This document shows, in pieces, positions 1 to 5,367 of a stretch of 5,367 nt of DNA. The DNA is taken from assembly GCA_024686055.1 (NCBI GenBank), contig JAIBDV010000238.1, positions 1 through 5,367 on the forward strand, read 5' to 3'. Made by a program: the position numbers and the translations under genes. The notes under the pieces were generated by a model that was given only the letters and a program-made list of their open reading frames with translations, did no database searches and was not told the origin of the DNA. Every line of letters starts with the position of its first letter. The first letter of the stretch is position 1. The stretch comes from Neptuniibacter sp. Lineage in GTDB: Bacteria; Pseudomonadota; Gammaproteobacteria; Pseudomonadales; Balneatricaceae.

Positions 1-1660
1 CTTTGCGTAACGATTTCACCAGTCCCACCATCATGGCCAGGATAACAAAGGTGAATGGTAGTGCACCGGCAATGGACGCCGCCTGCAATGCTTTAAGTGC
101 CTGGTTTCCACCGAGCAGCAGAATCATCAGCGTGACAGCACCGAGCAGCATGCCCCAGATAATACGCTGCTGTACTGGTGGGCGGCGGCCAAAGGAGAGC
201 AGGCGTCCCAGTACCAGAGTACCCGAGTCGGCGGAGGTGACAAAGAAGATCACCACGACGATCAAAGCAGCGACTTTAGCGATGGTTGCGGTAATCCCCG
301 GGGTGATGACATCAAAGGCGGTGTACAGCGTGCCGGCGTAATCCCAGTTGTTGACCGAGGTGTTGTAGATGGTCATATCCGCGCCGTAAATGGATTCGTA
401 GATACCGGCAGAACCGATAATACCGAACCAGGCCAGCGCCACAAGGGAAGGGATAAACATCACGCCCAGCACGAATTCACGGATGGTGCGGCCACGGGAG
501 ATACGGGCAATAAACATGCCGACAAAGGCAGCCCAGGCCATCCACCAGCCCCAGTAGAAGATGGTCCAGCCACCCTGCCAGGTGCGCTCTTCCGGACTGC
601 GTGCTGTCCATAGTGTCATGGAGATGCCTTCGCTCATGTAATCGCCCAGTGCGGTCAGTGTGCTGGCGATCAGGTAGTTGGCGTTACTGGCGATCAGGAA
701 GTAAGACAGGATAACAATGCAGATCCAGGTGTTGACGGTGGAGAGGATCTTGATGCCTTTGGCCACGCCGCTGGTGGCGGAGAAGGTGGCGATTACGGTG
801 ATCAGCACAATGGAAATGACCGTCACGGTCTGGGATTTTTCAGCCAGAATGCCCAGCGAGATCAGGCCGGAGCTGATCTGTTCAACCCCCAGTCCCAGGG
901 TGGTAGCGATACCAAAGATGGTGCCGAATACCGCCAGGATATCCACAGTATGACCGATCGGGCCATAAATGCGGTTGCCGATCAGCGGGTAGAGCGCGGA
1001 ACGCATCGACAGTGGCAGACCCTTACGGAATGAGAAGTACGCCAGTGACAGGCCGACAATGGCATACATCGCCCAGGCCACGGTGCCCCAGTGGAAAATA
1101 GTCAGTTTCAGGCCACCGGCGACGGCGTCAGCTACCAGACCATTAGGAACCGGGAAGCCTTCATCACCCGGCATCAGGCCTGCTGTCAGCGCAGCCTGTT
1201 TGGCTTCAAAGAAGACTGCTACGGCCGCTTTGACTTCTGCACTGAGAAAAGGGTTACCACCGCTCCAGCCACTGGCAAAGTGAATCATCGGTTCGGACAT
1301 GGAGAAAAACAGCATGCCGGCACCGGTGCCGCAGCCGAACAACATGGAGAACCAGGCGAAGTTGGAAAATTCAGGGCGATCGTCATCGCGGCCCAGCCGG
1401 ATACTGCCGACGCGGGAAAACATAACGTAGGTACAGACGGCAAACGCGAGGAACATCACCAGTACGTAGTACCAGCCCAGGGTCTGTTCAATCCAGCCCT
1501 TAATGCCGAGGAACTGCTCGCTGGCCTCCTGGCCCAGTAGAATGGTGTAAAGGATGTAGCCGGCGATCATGACGATGGCGGTAATGCCCAGGGTGGGGTT
1601 CAGACCTTTGAGAATACCGCGTTGCTCAATTAGAGCATCTATCTCTTCGTTCGGTAGCAT
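1..1660 (-). CDS. BCCT-family quaternary-amine transporter (3' end beyond window)
   Basis: Inner-membrane secondary carrier of the betaine/carnitine/choline transporter family. 553 residues are visible from the ATG at 1660 and the frame is still open at the left edge; family members are usually about 500-650 residues, so little is missing. Seen: the TM3 glycine motif GTGAG (111-115) leading to a conserved Glu-Pro (123-124); FHW (189-191); YWGWWMAW (369-376) followed by FVGMFIARISRGRTIREF (379-396), the BCCT signature; and FFVTSADSG (472-480). The aromatic box known from BetP (W189, W194, Y197, W374) aligns with W191, W196, Y199 and W373. T475-S476 match the BetP sodium-site Thr-Ser pair, so sodium coupling is inferred. 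The loop between the Glu-Pro and FHW is about 30 residues longer than in BetP. An AGG at 1670-1668, seven bases from the ATG, serves as ribosome site. The upstream dioxygenase gene suggests gamma-butyrobetaine, carnitine or a related betaine as substrate. Family sure; substrate inferred. Confidence 0.93.
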   Translation of the reverse strand, partial: MLPNEEIDALIEQRGILKGLNPTLGITAIVMIAGYILYTILLGQEASEQFLGIKGWIEQTLGWYYVLVMFLAFAVCTYVMFSRVGSIRLGRDDDRPEFSNFAWFSMLFGCGTGAGMLFFSMSEPMIHFASGWSGGNPFLSAEVKAAVAVFFEAKQAALTAGLMPGDEGFPVPNGLVADAVAGGLKLTIFHWGTVAWAMYAIVGLSLAYFSFRKGLPLSMRSALYPLIGNRIYGPIGHTVDILAVFGTIFGIATTLGLGVEQISSGLISLGILAEKSQTVTVISIVLITVIATFSATSGVAKGIKILSTVNTWICIVILSYFLIASNANYLIASTLTALGDYMSEGISMTLWTARSPEERTWQGGWTIFYWGWWMAWAAFVGMFIARISRGRTIREFVLGVMFIPSLVALAWFGIIGSAGIYESIYGADMTIYNTSVNNWDYAGTLYTAFDVITPGITATIAKVAALIVVVIFFVTSADSGTLVLGRLLSFGRRPPVQQRIIWGMLLGAVTLMILLLGGNQALKALQAASIAGALPFTFVILAMMVGLVKSLRK

Positions 1661-1793
1661 AGGTGTACCTGTATTATTGTTATTAGTGGTGATGACTGGT
1701 TTTTCAGGTGAACATCTGGATGCAGTTTTGCGTTGATGTGGCTTTAATAATCAGGCTTGCAGGCTCCTTTTTCAGGTTTCTGCTAGCTATAAA

Positions 1794-1810
1794 TATGCTT
1801 ATCAAGCATA
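1794..1810. promoter_or_regulatory. Perfect 7-3-7 palindrome, candidate operator of the transporter
   Basis: TATGCTT-ATC-AAGCATA is a perfect inverted repeat with a 3-base spacer, centred about 140 bases upstream of the transporter ATG. On the minus strand it overlaps an extended -10-like element, TGC-TATGCT (1813-1805), with a poor -35 candidate near 1832-1825. That placement would suit a regulator binding over the promoter. There is no T-run after it, and the 7-bp stem with a 3-base loop is AT-rich, so a terminator is less likely. The binding protein is unknown; the adjacent LysR regulator is one candidate, but this exact palindrome does not recur upstream of the dioxygenase. Confidence 0.4.
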
Positions 1811-1824
1811 GCATCTTTATTTAT

Positions 1825-1905
1825 GGTAAACCGTTAACTGATTGTTTTTTATGGGTTTGATGTGCCCTTTGTTAATGTTTTTACGCATTGTGTTAATCGG
1901 TAAAC
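1825..1905. repeat. Paired GGTAAAC / GTTAA-C elements in swapped order
   Basis: GGTAAAC occurs at 1825-1831 and again at 1899-1905, 74 bases apart, close to seven helical turns. Each copy adjoins a GTTAA-type word: GTTAAC follows the first (1833-1838) and GTTAATC precedes the second (1892-1898). A third GTTAATG lies at 1871-1877. The block sits upstream of the candidate transporter promoter. It could be a set of regulator half-sites, but short AT-rich words recur by chance, so this is tentative. Confidence 0.25.
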
Positions 1906-1950
1906 TAACTTAGCGAAAACAAAAGGCACTTGTCTAGTGGAAATAGCGAA

Positions 1951-3126
1951 TCAGTCTTGTTTGTTGTGTTCTTTCTCGAGTATTCGCAAGCGGCTTTTAA
2001 ATTCTGAGCGGTCAACGTAGCAGCCACGTAAACGGCGGTTACCGGATGTTTCGTCAAAAGCATTCCGGCCATGTAATACACGGCGATTATCAAATACAAC
2101 CATGTCGCCAGCACCTAGCTTAAGTTCAATCTTCAGGGCCGGGTCTTGCAGGCGAGCCATCAGGTCACGGTAGGCAAGGTAATAGTCATACATCACGGCC
2201 TCAGGCAGATCGAAAATATCGGCCAGGTGAGCGTTGTACTTCAGCTCGATAATATTGCCAAAACTGTCCAGGTTGATTACGGGATGGTGCTGGCGAATAT
2301 CATGCGCCTGGTCATGGAAGCGGAATGGAATGGCCTGGGTGGCAAGCAGCTCAAATGCTTCGGAGTTTTCAGTACGCATTTTCTCCAGTACGCGCAGGCC
2401 ATCAACAAAGGTCGATTCACCGCCGCTGCTGTTGTTACACAGACAGTGCAGGAACTGGTAGCCAGGCGGTACCTCCTGGTTGGTCAGGTCGGTGTGCAGT
2501 GGCAGGGCGATGGAGGTATAGGCCAGATTGATAGGCCTGGCGACGGAGACCACATCAAAGGTGATGCCAAAATTGGTCTGGCGCAGGTAGTCGATGCGGC
2601 TGGCGGTCTCGATCACGGCCTGCTCGGTGTCCGGCATCTGACGGATCAGTGCCAGGCCGTGGCGGTCCAGTGCCTGCATCCAGCCGAGTAATGCCTGATC
2701 ATCCTGCATGAACGCTTCATGGTTAGCTTCCGGGATTTGGCTGACAAAGCTGTTATCCCAGCTCACATAACCGCTGGTACGGTTTTTCGCCAGTTCATCA
2801 CAATAGCTGTATTCACGTAGCCACGACTGCTCAAACACACTGCGATGTTCGCCTTCCGACCAGTCAATGGTCAGGCTGCTGCTATCAAACTCAACCGCTC
2901 GTGGGCAGATATCAACGCTGATACTGAGCAGGTTAAAGCTGCGCTCACCGGTATGGGGATGAAAAGCGCTGGGGCAGTTATCCCGTAGCCAGAGGTAATG
3001 ATAGGTGGCACTGCGGCCATCACTCCATTGCACATTGAGTGCCCGTTCTGCCTGAGTGACTGAACTGATCTGCACGGTGGGTAGTGGTGGCTGGCTGTCA
3101 TGCTGCTGTGTTGATAAAACCTGCAT
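1951..3126 (-). CDS. Gamma-butyrobetaine hydroxylase-type 2OG/Fe(II) dioxygenase
   Basis: Cytoplasmic non-haem iron oxygenase. The predicted reaction is gamma-butyrobetaine + 2-oxoglutarate + O2 to L-carnitine + succinate + CO2, the last step of carnitine synthesis. It has 391 residues, against about 380-390 for characterised GBBHs. An N-terminal GBBH-like domain (about 15-110, with WLRDNC at 46-51) precedes a TauD/TfdA-type barrel. Iron ligands are H211 and D213 in LPLHTD, and H352 in RRVLHGR; C-terminal arginines 364-367 are candidates for 2OG binding. Aligned by eye with human BBOX1, the trimethylammonium cage Y177/W181/Y194/Y366 becomes F186/F190/Y203/Y370, still wholly aromatic. Of the human zinc ligands C38/C40/C43/H82, C51 and H94 remain, while S53 and H56 replace two cysteines. 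AAGGA at 3139-3135, eight bases from the ATG, supports this start. It is divergent from the LysR gene and upstream of the transporter. Trimethyllysine dioxygenase is the main alternative, less likely in a bacterium beside a BCCT carrier. Confidence 0.88.
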   Translation of the reverse strand: MQVLSTQQHDSQPPLPTVQISSVTQAERALNVQWSDGRSATYHYLWLRDNCPSAFHPHTGERSFNLLSISVDICPRAVEFDSSSLTIDWSEGEHRSVFEQSWLREYSYCDELAKNRTSGYVSWDNSFVSQIPEANHEAFMQDDQALLGWMQALDRHGLALIRQMPDTEQAVIETASRIDYLRQTNFGITFDVVSVARPINLAYTSIALPLHTDLTNQEVPPGYQFLHCLCNNSSGGESTFVDGLRVLEKMRTENSEAFELLATQAIPFRFHDQAHDIRQHHPVINLDSFGNIIELKYNAHLADIFDLPEAVMYDYYLAYRDLMARLQDPALKIELKLGAGDMVVFDNRRVLHGRNAFDETSGNRRLRGCYVDRSEFKSRLRILEKEHNKQD

Positions 3127-3215
3127 CTTTCTTTTCCTTGTTTGAGGGCGGGGCTGAGGTGGCTGATATGCCGCAAATACAACTGAAATACGCGGTTCTG
3201 GCTGATTTCCCTCTG

Positions 3216-3250
3216 TTATTGCATGCTAAGTTGATCAATAAGGTTATTCA
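3216..3250. promoter_or_regulatory. Overlapping inverted repeats, candidate LysR operator
   Basis: This is the centre of the 160-base region between two divergent genes. TTATTG (3216-3221) is mirrored by CAATAA (3236-3241), and AATAA-GG-TTATT is a perfect inverted repeat at 3237-3248. TTGATCAA is a perfect palindrome at 3231-3238 and GCATGC another at 3221-3226. LysR-type proteins usually bind such interrupted dyads between themselves and a divergent target, so autoregulation plus control of the dioxygenase is the simplest reading. Which dyad is the true site cannot be decided by eye. Confidence 0.4.
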
Positions 3251-3251
3251 A
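3223..3251 (-). promoter_or_regulatory. Candidate sigma70 promoter of the dioxygenase gene
   Basis: On the minus strand, TTGAAT (3251-3246) and TAGCAT (3228-3223) are separated by exactly 17 bases; each matches the consensus hexamer at four of six positions. Transcription would start near 3216, giving a leader of about 90 bases before the ATG at 3126. Inverted repeats fall inside the spacer and the -35, which fits control by the divergent LysR-type protein. It is called by eye only. Confidence 0.35.
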
Positions 3252-3286
3252 ACAACGAAATATGGCCATGGTAATAAGAACAGCTA

Positions 3287-4174
3287 ATGGATGGATTGAG
3301 GCGTGATTTACCGCCGCTAAACTGGTTACGCACCTTTGAGGCGGCCGCCCGGTTATTGAATTTCAGTGCCGCCGGGCGCGAGTTGAATATGACCCAGTCA
3401 GCGGTCAGCCAGCAGATCCGTTTGCTGGAACATCACTTCGGTGAGCCGCTATTTGTGCGCGCCCATCGCAAGGTGGTGCTGACCCACAGCGGCCAGGCCT
3501 GGCTACCCGTGGTACAGGGGGCTATATCAGGACTGCAACGCAGCACGGCTGAGATATTCTCACCGCTGGGCGAGGGCCAGCTGGTGCTGGAGGTGAATAT
3601 TGCGTTTGCCATGCTCTGGTTAACCCCACGCCTGCATCGGTTTGTCGATCGCTACCCCGGCCTGTCGTTGAAGCTGGTGCACGCCAACTGGGAAAATGAG
3701 TTCGATAATAATGGAGCCGACCTTTCTATTATGCATGGCCGGGGTGACTGGCCGGGCCGGGTCAGTGAAGCTTTATTGCAACCACAGTTAAAACCCTGTT
3801 GTTCTGTCCGGTTGCAGGGCTTGTTGAATGACCCGGATGACCTGCGCAGCCAGCCGCTGCTGGAAGTGATTGGCAATCGGCAGGGCTGGGCTGAGTGGTT
3901 TCAGTGCGTGGAGGTGGCAACGATGCCTGTTACGATCCGGCACAAAGTAGACAGCCTGGCGATGGCTTTTCAAATGGCTGAGGCCGGACTGGGGGTGTTC
4001 CTGTGTTATGAAGGTTTGCTGGCGAAAGGTGGGTTACGTCATCACCTGCATCTGCCATTTGATACCCCGCTGGTAACCGAGGATAACTATTACCTGAGCT
4101 GGCCCGAAGGTCGATCACTGGCAAAGTCTGCGCAGTTGTTTATTGACTGGTTAAAGGAAGAGTTGGCGGATTGA
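3287..4174 (+). CDS. LysR-type transcriptional regulator, GcvA-like subgroup
   Basis: A DNA-binding regulator of 295 residues, typical for the family. The N-terminal winged helix-turn-helix (about 10-70) begins PPLNWLRTFEAAAR, characteristic of the GcvA-like group, and includes the recognition segment MTQSAVSQQIRLLE (35-48) and FGEPLFVR. A periplasmic-binding-protein-like effector domain follows (about 95-290), with WLTPRLHRFVDRYPGL and DLSIMHGRGDWPG, again GcvA-like. The start is bounded by two in-frame TAA codons at 3272-3277, so no longer form is possible. The ribosome site is weak (AAGAA-like, around 3276-3280), suggesting modest expression. It is divergent from the dioxygenase gene, the usual LysR layout, so it probably controls that gene in response to gamma-butyrobetaine, carnitine or a related metabolite; the effector is inferred. 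The 3' end faces the histidine kinase gene across 42 bases. Confidence 0.92.
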   Translation: MDGLRRDLPPLNWLRTFEAAARLLNFSAAGRELNMTQSAVSQQIRLLEHHFGEPLFVRAHRKVVLTHSGQAWLPVVQGAISGLQRSTAEIFSPLGEGQLVLEVNIAFAMLWLTPRLHRFVDRYPGLSLKLVHANWENEFDNNGADLSIMHGRGDWPGRVSEALLQPQLKPCCSVRLQGLLNDPDDLRSQPLLEVIGNRQGWAEWFQCVEVATMPVTIRHKVDSLAMAFQMAEAGLGVFLCYEGLLAKGGLRHHLHLPFDTPLVTEDNYYLSWPEGRSLAKSAQLFIDWLKEELAD

Positions 4175-4198
4175 GTGTTCAGTTAACCCGGCGCTGTA

Positions 4199-4225
4199 GT
4201 GGTCTGATGATCTCGATCAGCTCAC
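4199..4225. other. Imperfect hairpin at the convergent gene ends
   Basis: GTGGTCTGAT (4199-4208) and ATCAGCTCAC (4216-4225) can form a 10-position stem with eight Watson-Crick pairs, one G-U pair on the plus-strand RNA and one mismatch, around a 7-base loop. It overlaps the last codons and stop of the minus-strand kinase. Neither side has a T-run, so it is not a standard intrinsic terminator, though it might help separate the convergent transcripts. Confidence 0.25.
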
Positions 4226-5367
4226 ACCGGCGAGGGGCAAACTGATCGTAAAAACCGTACCCTCATTGGGTGCGCTTTTCAGGTGGATCTCGCCGTTATG
4301 ACCGGCAATATTGCCATAGGCGACGGACAACCCCAGCCCGGCACCACTACCAACGTCACGTGTGGTAAAGAAGGGATCAAATATTCGGCCTTGATGCTCC
4401 GGCGCAATACCACAGCCGTTATCAGCAATGGTTATCTGAATTTCATTTTTTGAAGCATCAAAGCCTGAACGTATTGCAAGAATACCTTTGCCAGGGGTAA
4501 CGGCATGAATGGAGTTGGTTATCATGTTCATGAAAACCTGATTAAGTTGCACCGGATAGCAGTTAAGCAAAGGCAGTTCGCCCAGGTCAGACTGAACTTT
4601 GACGAAGGCTTTTTCCAGCTCCGCTCGCAGAATAGATAAGGTACTGCGAATACCGTTATTGAGATCAGCTTGCTGATGTTCGTTCTGGTTGAGTTTGGAG
4701 AAATCTTTCAGCGAGCCAACAATACTCTCGATACGGACAGTCCCTTCCAGCACTTCATCAACAGTGTCCCGAATATCTTCGCGAATGACTTCAACATCCA
4801 TTTTTTCGTTCAATGCATTCATTGCACTAACAAGCTTTGAATTACCGGACTGCTGAATAAGCTGGCTGTAACCATTAAATAGCATTTCCAGACGAGCGGC
4901 CGCATCCTGCAGTGCAACCAGGTTTGGCTTGATAAAGGCGAGAGGGTTATTTATTTCATGGGCAATACCTGCCGCCAGCTGGCCAATACTGGCCAGCTTC
5001 GCTGACTGCAATAACTGATGCTGAGCGGTTTCCAGTTTCTTATTCAGATCTTTTTGATACCGGCGTTCTTTTTCCAGTTTCACCGCTGCCTGCCGCAGTC
5101 GTCCATGCGCCACCGCCGTTGCGGTAGAGTCTTCAATGGTGATGCAGACCAGAGGCTGACCCGTTGTATCTTTCACCCTGAAGAAAGAACAACTCTGATA
5201 CATGAAGCCCGTTGCACCGGTAATCGGTCGCGAGCTTGGGAAGTTGAATAGCTGCGGTCGCTGCTGCCAGCTAGTAAAGGAGGTATTCTGCAGCATTACA
5301 ACCGACTCAATACGCTTCTCCATCCAGCGGCGTGGCAATTCAGGAAAAGTGTCAAAAAGAGATTTAC
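4217..5367 (-). CDS. Sensor histidine kinase, PAS-like region plus HisKA/HATPase (5' end beyond window)
   Basis: The C-terminal part of a two-component sensor kinase; 382 full codons are visible. The frame stays open to the right edge. The first in-window starts (TTG at 5338, ATG at 5323) lack a ribosome site, and the frame before them reads on as protein (SLFDTFPELPRRW), so the true start lies outside. Order: a PAS-like segment (about 5365-5130), a charged, probably coiled-coil linker (about 5110-5000), an H-box with GIAHEINNP whose phospho-acceptor His is at 4960-4958, then the HATPase N-box NMITNSIHA (Asn at 4516-4514), the G1 motif DNGCGI, FDPFFTT, and the G2 motif GSGAGLGL. All catalytic motifs are intact. 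No membrane segment or partner response regulator is seen here. It probably autophosphorylates on His and passes the phosphate to a regulator encoded to the right or elsewhere; its signal is unknown. It is convergent with the LysR gene, so a link to carnitine is not implied. Confidence 0.9.
   Translation of the reverse strand, partial: KSLFDTFPELPRRWMEKRIESVVMLQNTSFTSWQQRPQLFNFPSSRPITGATGFMYQSCSFFRVKDTTGQPLVCITIEDSTATAVAHGRLRQAAVKLEKERRYQKDLNKKLETAQHQLLQSAKLASIGQLAAGIAHEINNPLAFIKPNLVALQDAAARLEMLFNGYSQLIQQSGNSKLVSAMNALNEKMDVEVIREDIRDTVDEVLEGTVRIESIVGSLKDFSKLNQNEHQQADLNNGIRSTLSILRAELEKAFVKVQSDLGELPLLNCYPVQLNQVFMNMITNSIHAVTPGKGILAIRSGFDASKNEIQITIADNGCGIAPEHQGRIFDPFFTTRDVGSGAGLGLSVAYGNIAGHNGEIHLKSAPNEGTVFTISLPLAGVS

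Larger units (their letters stand above)
1661..1950. other. AT-rich intergenic control region between dioxygenase and transporter
   Basis: This 290-base stretch separates two minus-strand genes. I see no credible coding frame in it. It is clearly more AT-rich than its flanks and holds a perfect palindrome (1794-1810), repeated GGTAAAC and GTTAA words (1825-1905), and the transporter's ribosome site at its left end. Just after the dioxygenase stop, the minus strand has a 4-bp stem (1939-1927) followed by TTTTGTTTT, too weak to call a terminator with confidence. The length and structure argue that the transporter has its own promoter rather than only reading through from the dioxygenase. Confidence 0.6.

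Noticed and set aside
109..152. A direct repeat of CACCGAGCAGCA within the transporter.
   Set aside because: On the coding strand it encodes repeated Leu-Leu-Gly segments of one membrane region, so it is explained by the protein sequence.
1091..1540. A plus-strand open frame of 149 codons.
   Set aside because: It lies wholly antisense to the well-supported transporter, whose signature motifs are on the other strand, and its translation shows no recognisable fold.
1916..1939. A possible intrinsic terminator after the dioxygenase (minus strand: CACT stem, 5-base loop, then TTTTGTTTT).
   Set aside because: The stem has only four pairs and is separated from an interrupted T-run by two C residues; too weak to call.
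1905..2114. A minus-strand open frame running past the dioxygenase stop into the intergenic gap.
   Set aside because: Most of it overlaps the dioxygenase C-terminus in another frame, and it has no domain or ribosome-site support.
2146..2691. A plus-strand open frame of 181 codons.
   Set aside because: It is antisense to the dioxygenase across its catalytic core; the His-x-Asp and distal His motifs on the minus strand settle which strand codes.
3221..3226. GCATGC as a stand-alone regulatory palindrome.
   Set aside because: Six-base palindromes are common by chance; it is noted only as part of the larger dyad cluster.
5321..5338. TTG at 5338 or ATG at 5323 as the start of the histidine kinase.
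   Set aside because: Neither has a ribosome site, the frame is open to the window edge, and the preceding codons continue the same domain, so the gene begins outside the window.

Overview
The window (about 50% GC by eye) reads as chromosomal DNA of a gammaproteobacterium. A marine or host-associated Oceanospirillales-like organism is my best guess, from the overall character of the proteins and the quaternary-amine theme. That placement is inference, not demonstrated. No mobile element, tRNA, rRNA or CRISPR array is visible.

Layout, left to right. (1) 1-1660, minus: a BCCT-family (betaine/carnitine/choline) transporter with its true start in the window and its C-terminus cut off by the left edge. 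(2) 1661-1950: an AT-rich 290-base intergenic region holding a perfect 7-3-7 palindrome and repeated GGTAAAC/GTTAA elements, probably the transporter's own control region. (3) 1951-3126, minus: a complete 2-oxoglutarate/Fe(II) dioxygenase of the gamma-butyrobetaine hydroxylase (GBBH) type. (4) 3127-3286: a divergent control region with a candidate promoter for the dioxygenase and overlapping inverted repeats. (5) 3287-4174, plus: a complete LysR-type regulator of the GcvA-like subgroup. (6) 4175-4216: a short convergent gap. (7) 4217 to the right edge, minus: a sensor histidine kinase whose N-terminus lies outside the window.

Genes 1, 3 and 5 form a plausible unit. The BCCT carrier would import a quaternary amine such as gamma-butyrobetaine or carnitine. 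The dioxygenase would hydroxylate gamma-butyrobetaine to L-carnitine, and the divergent LysR protein would control the dioxygenase and perhaps the carrier. No carnitine-degrading enzyme lies inside the window, so whether the carnitine is kept as an osmoprotectant or catabolised cannot be told here. The histidine kinase is convergent with the regulator and is probably functionally separate.

I do not see a clearly undescribed system. The points most worth a second look are a degenerate zinc site in the dioxygenase, a long insertion in the transporter, and the two structured intergenic regions.
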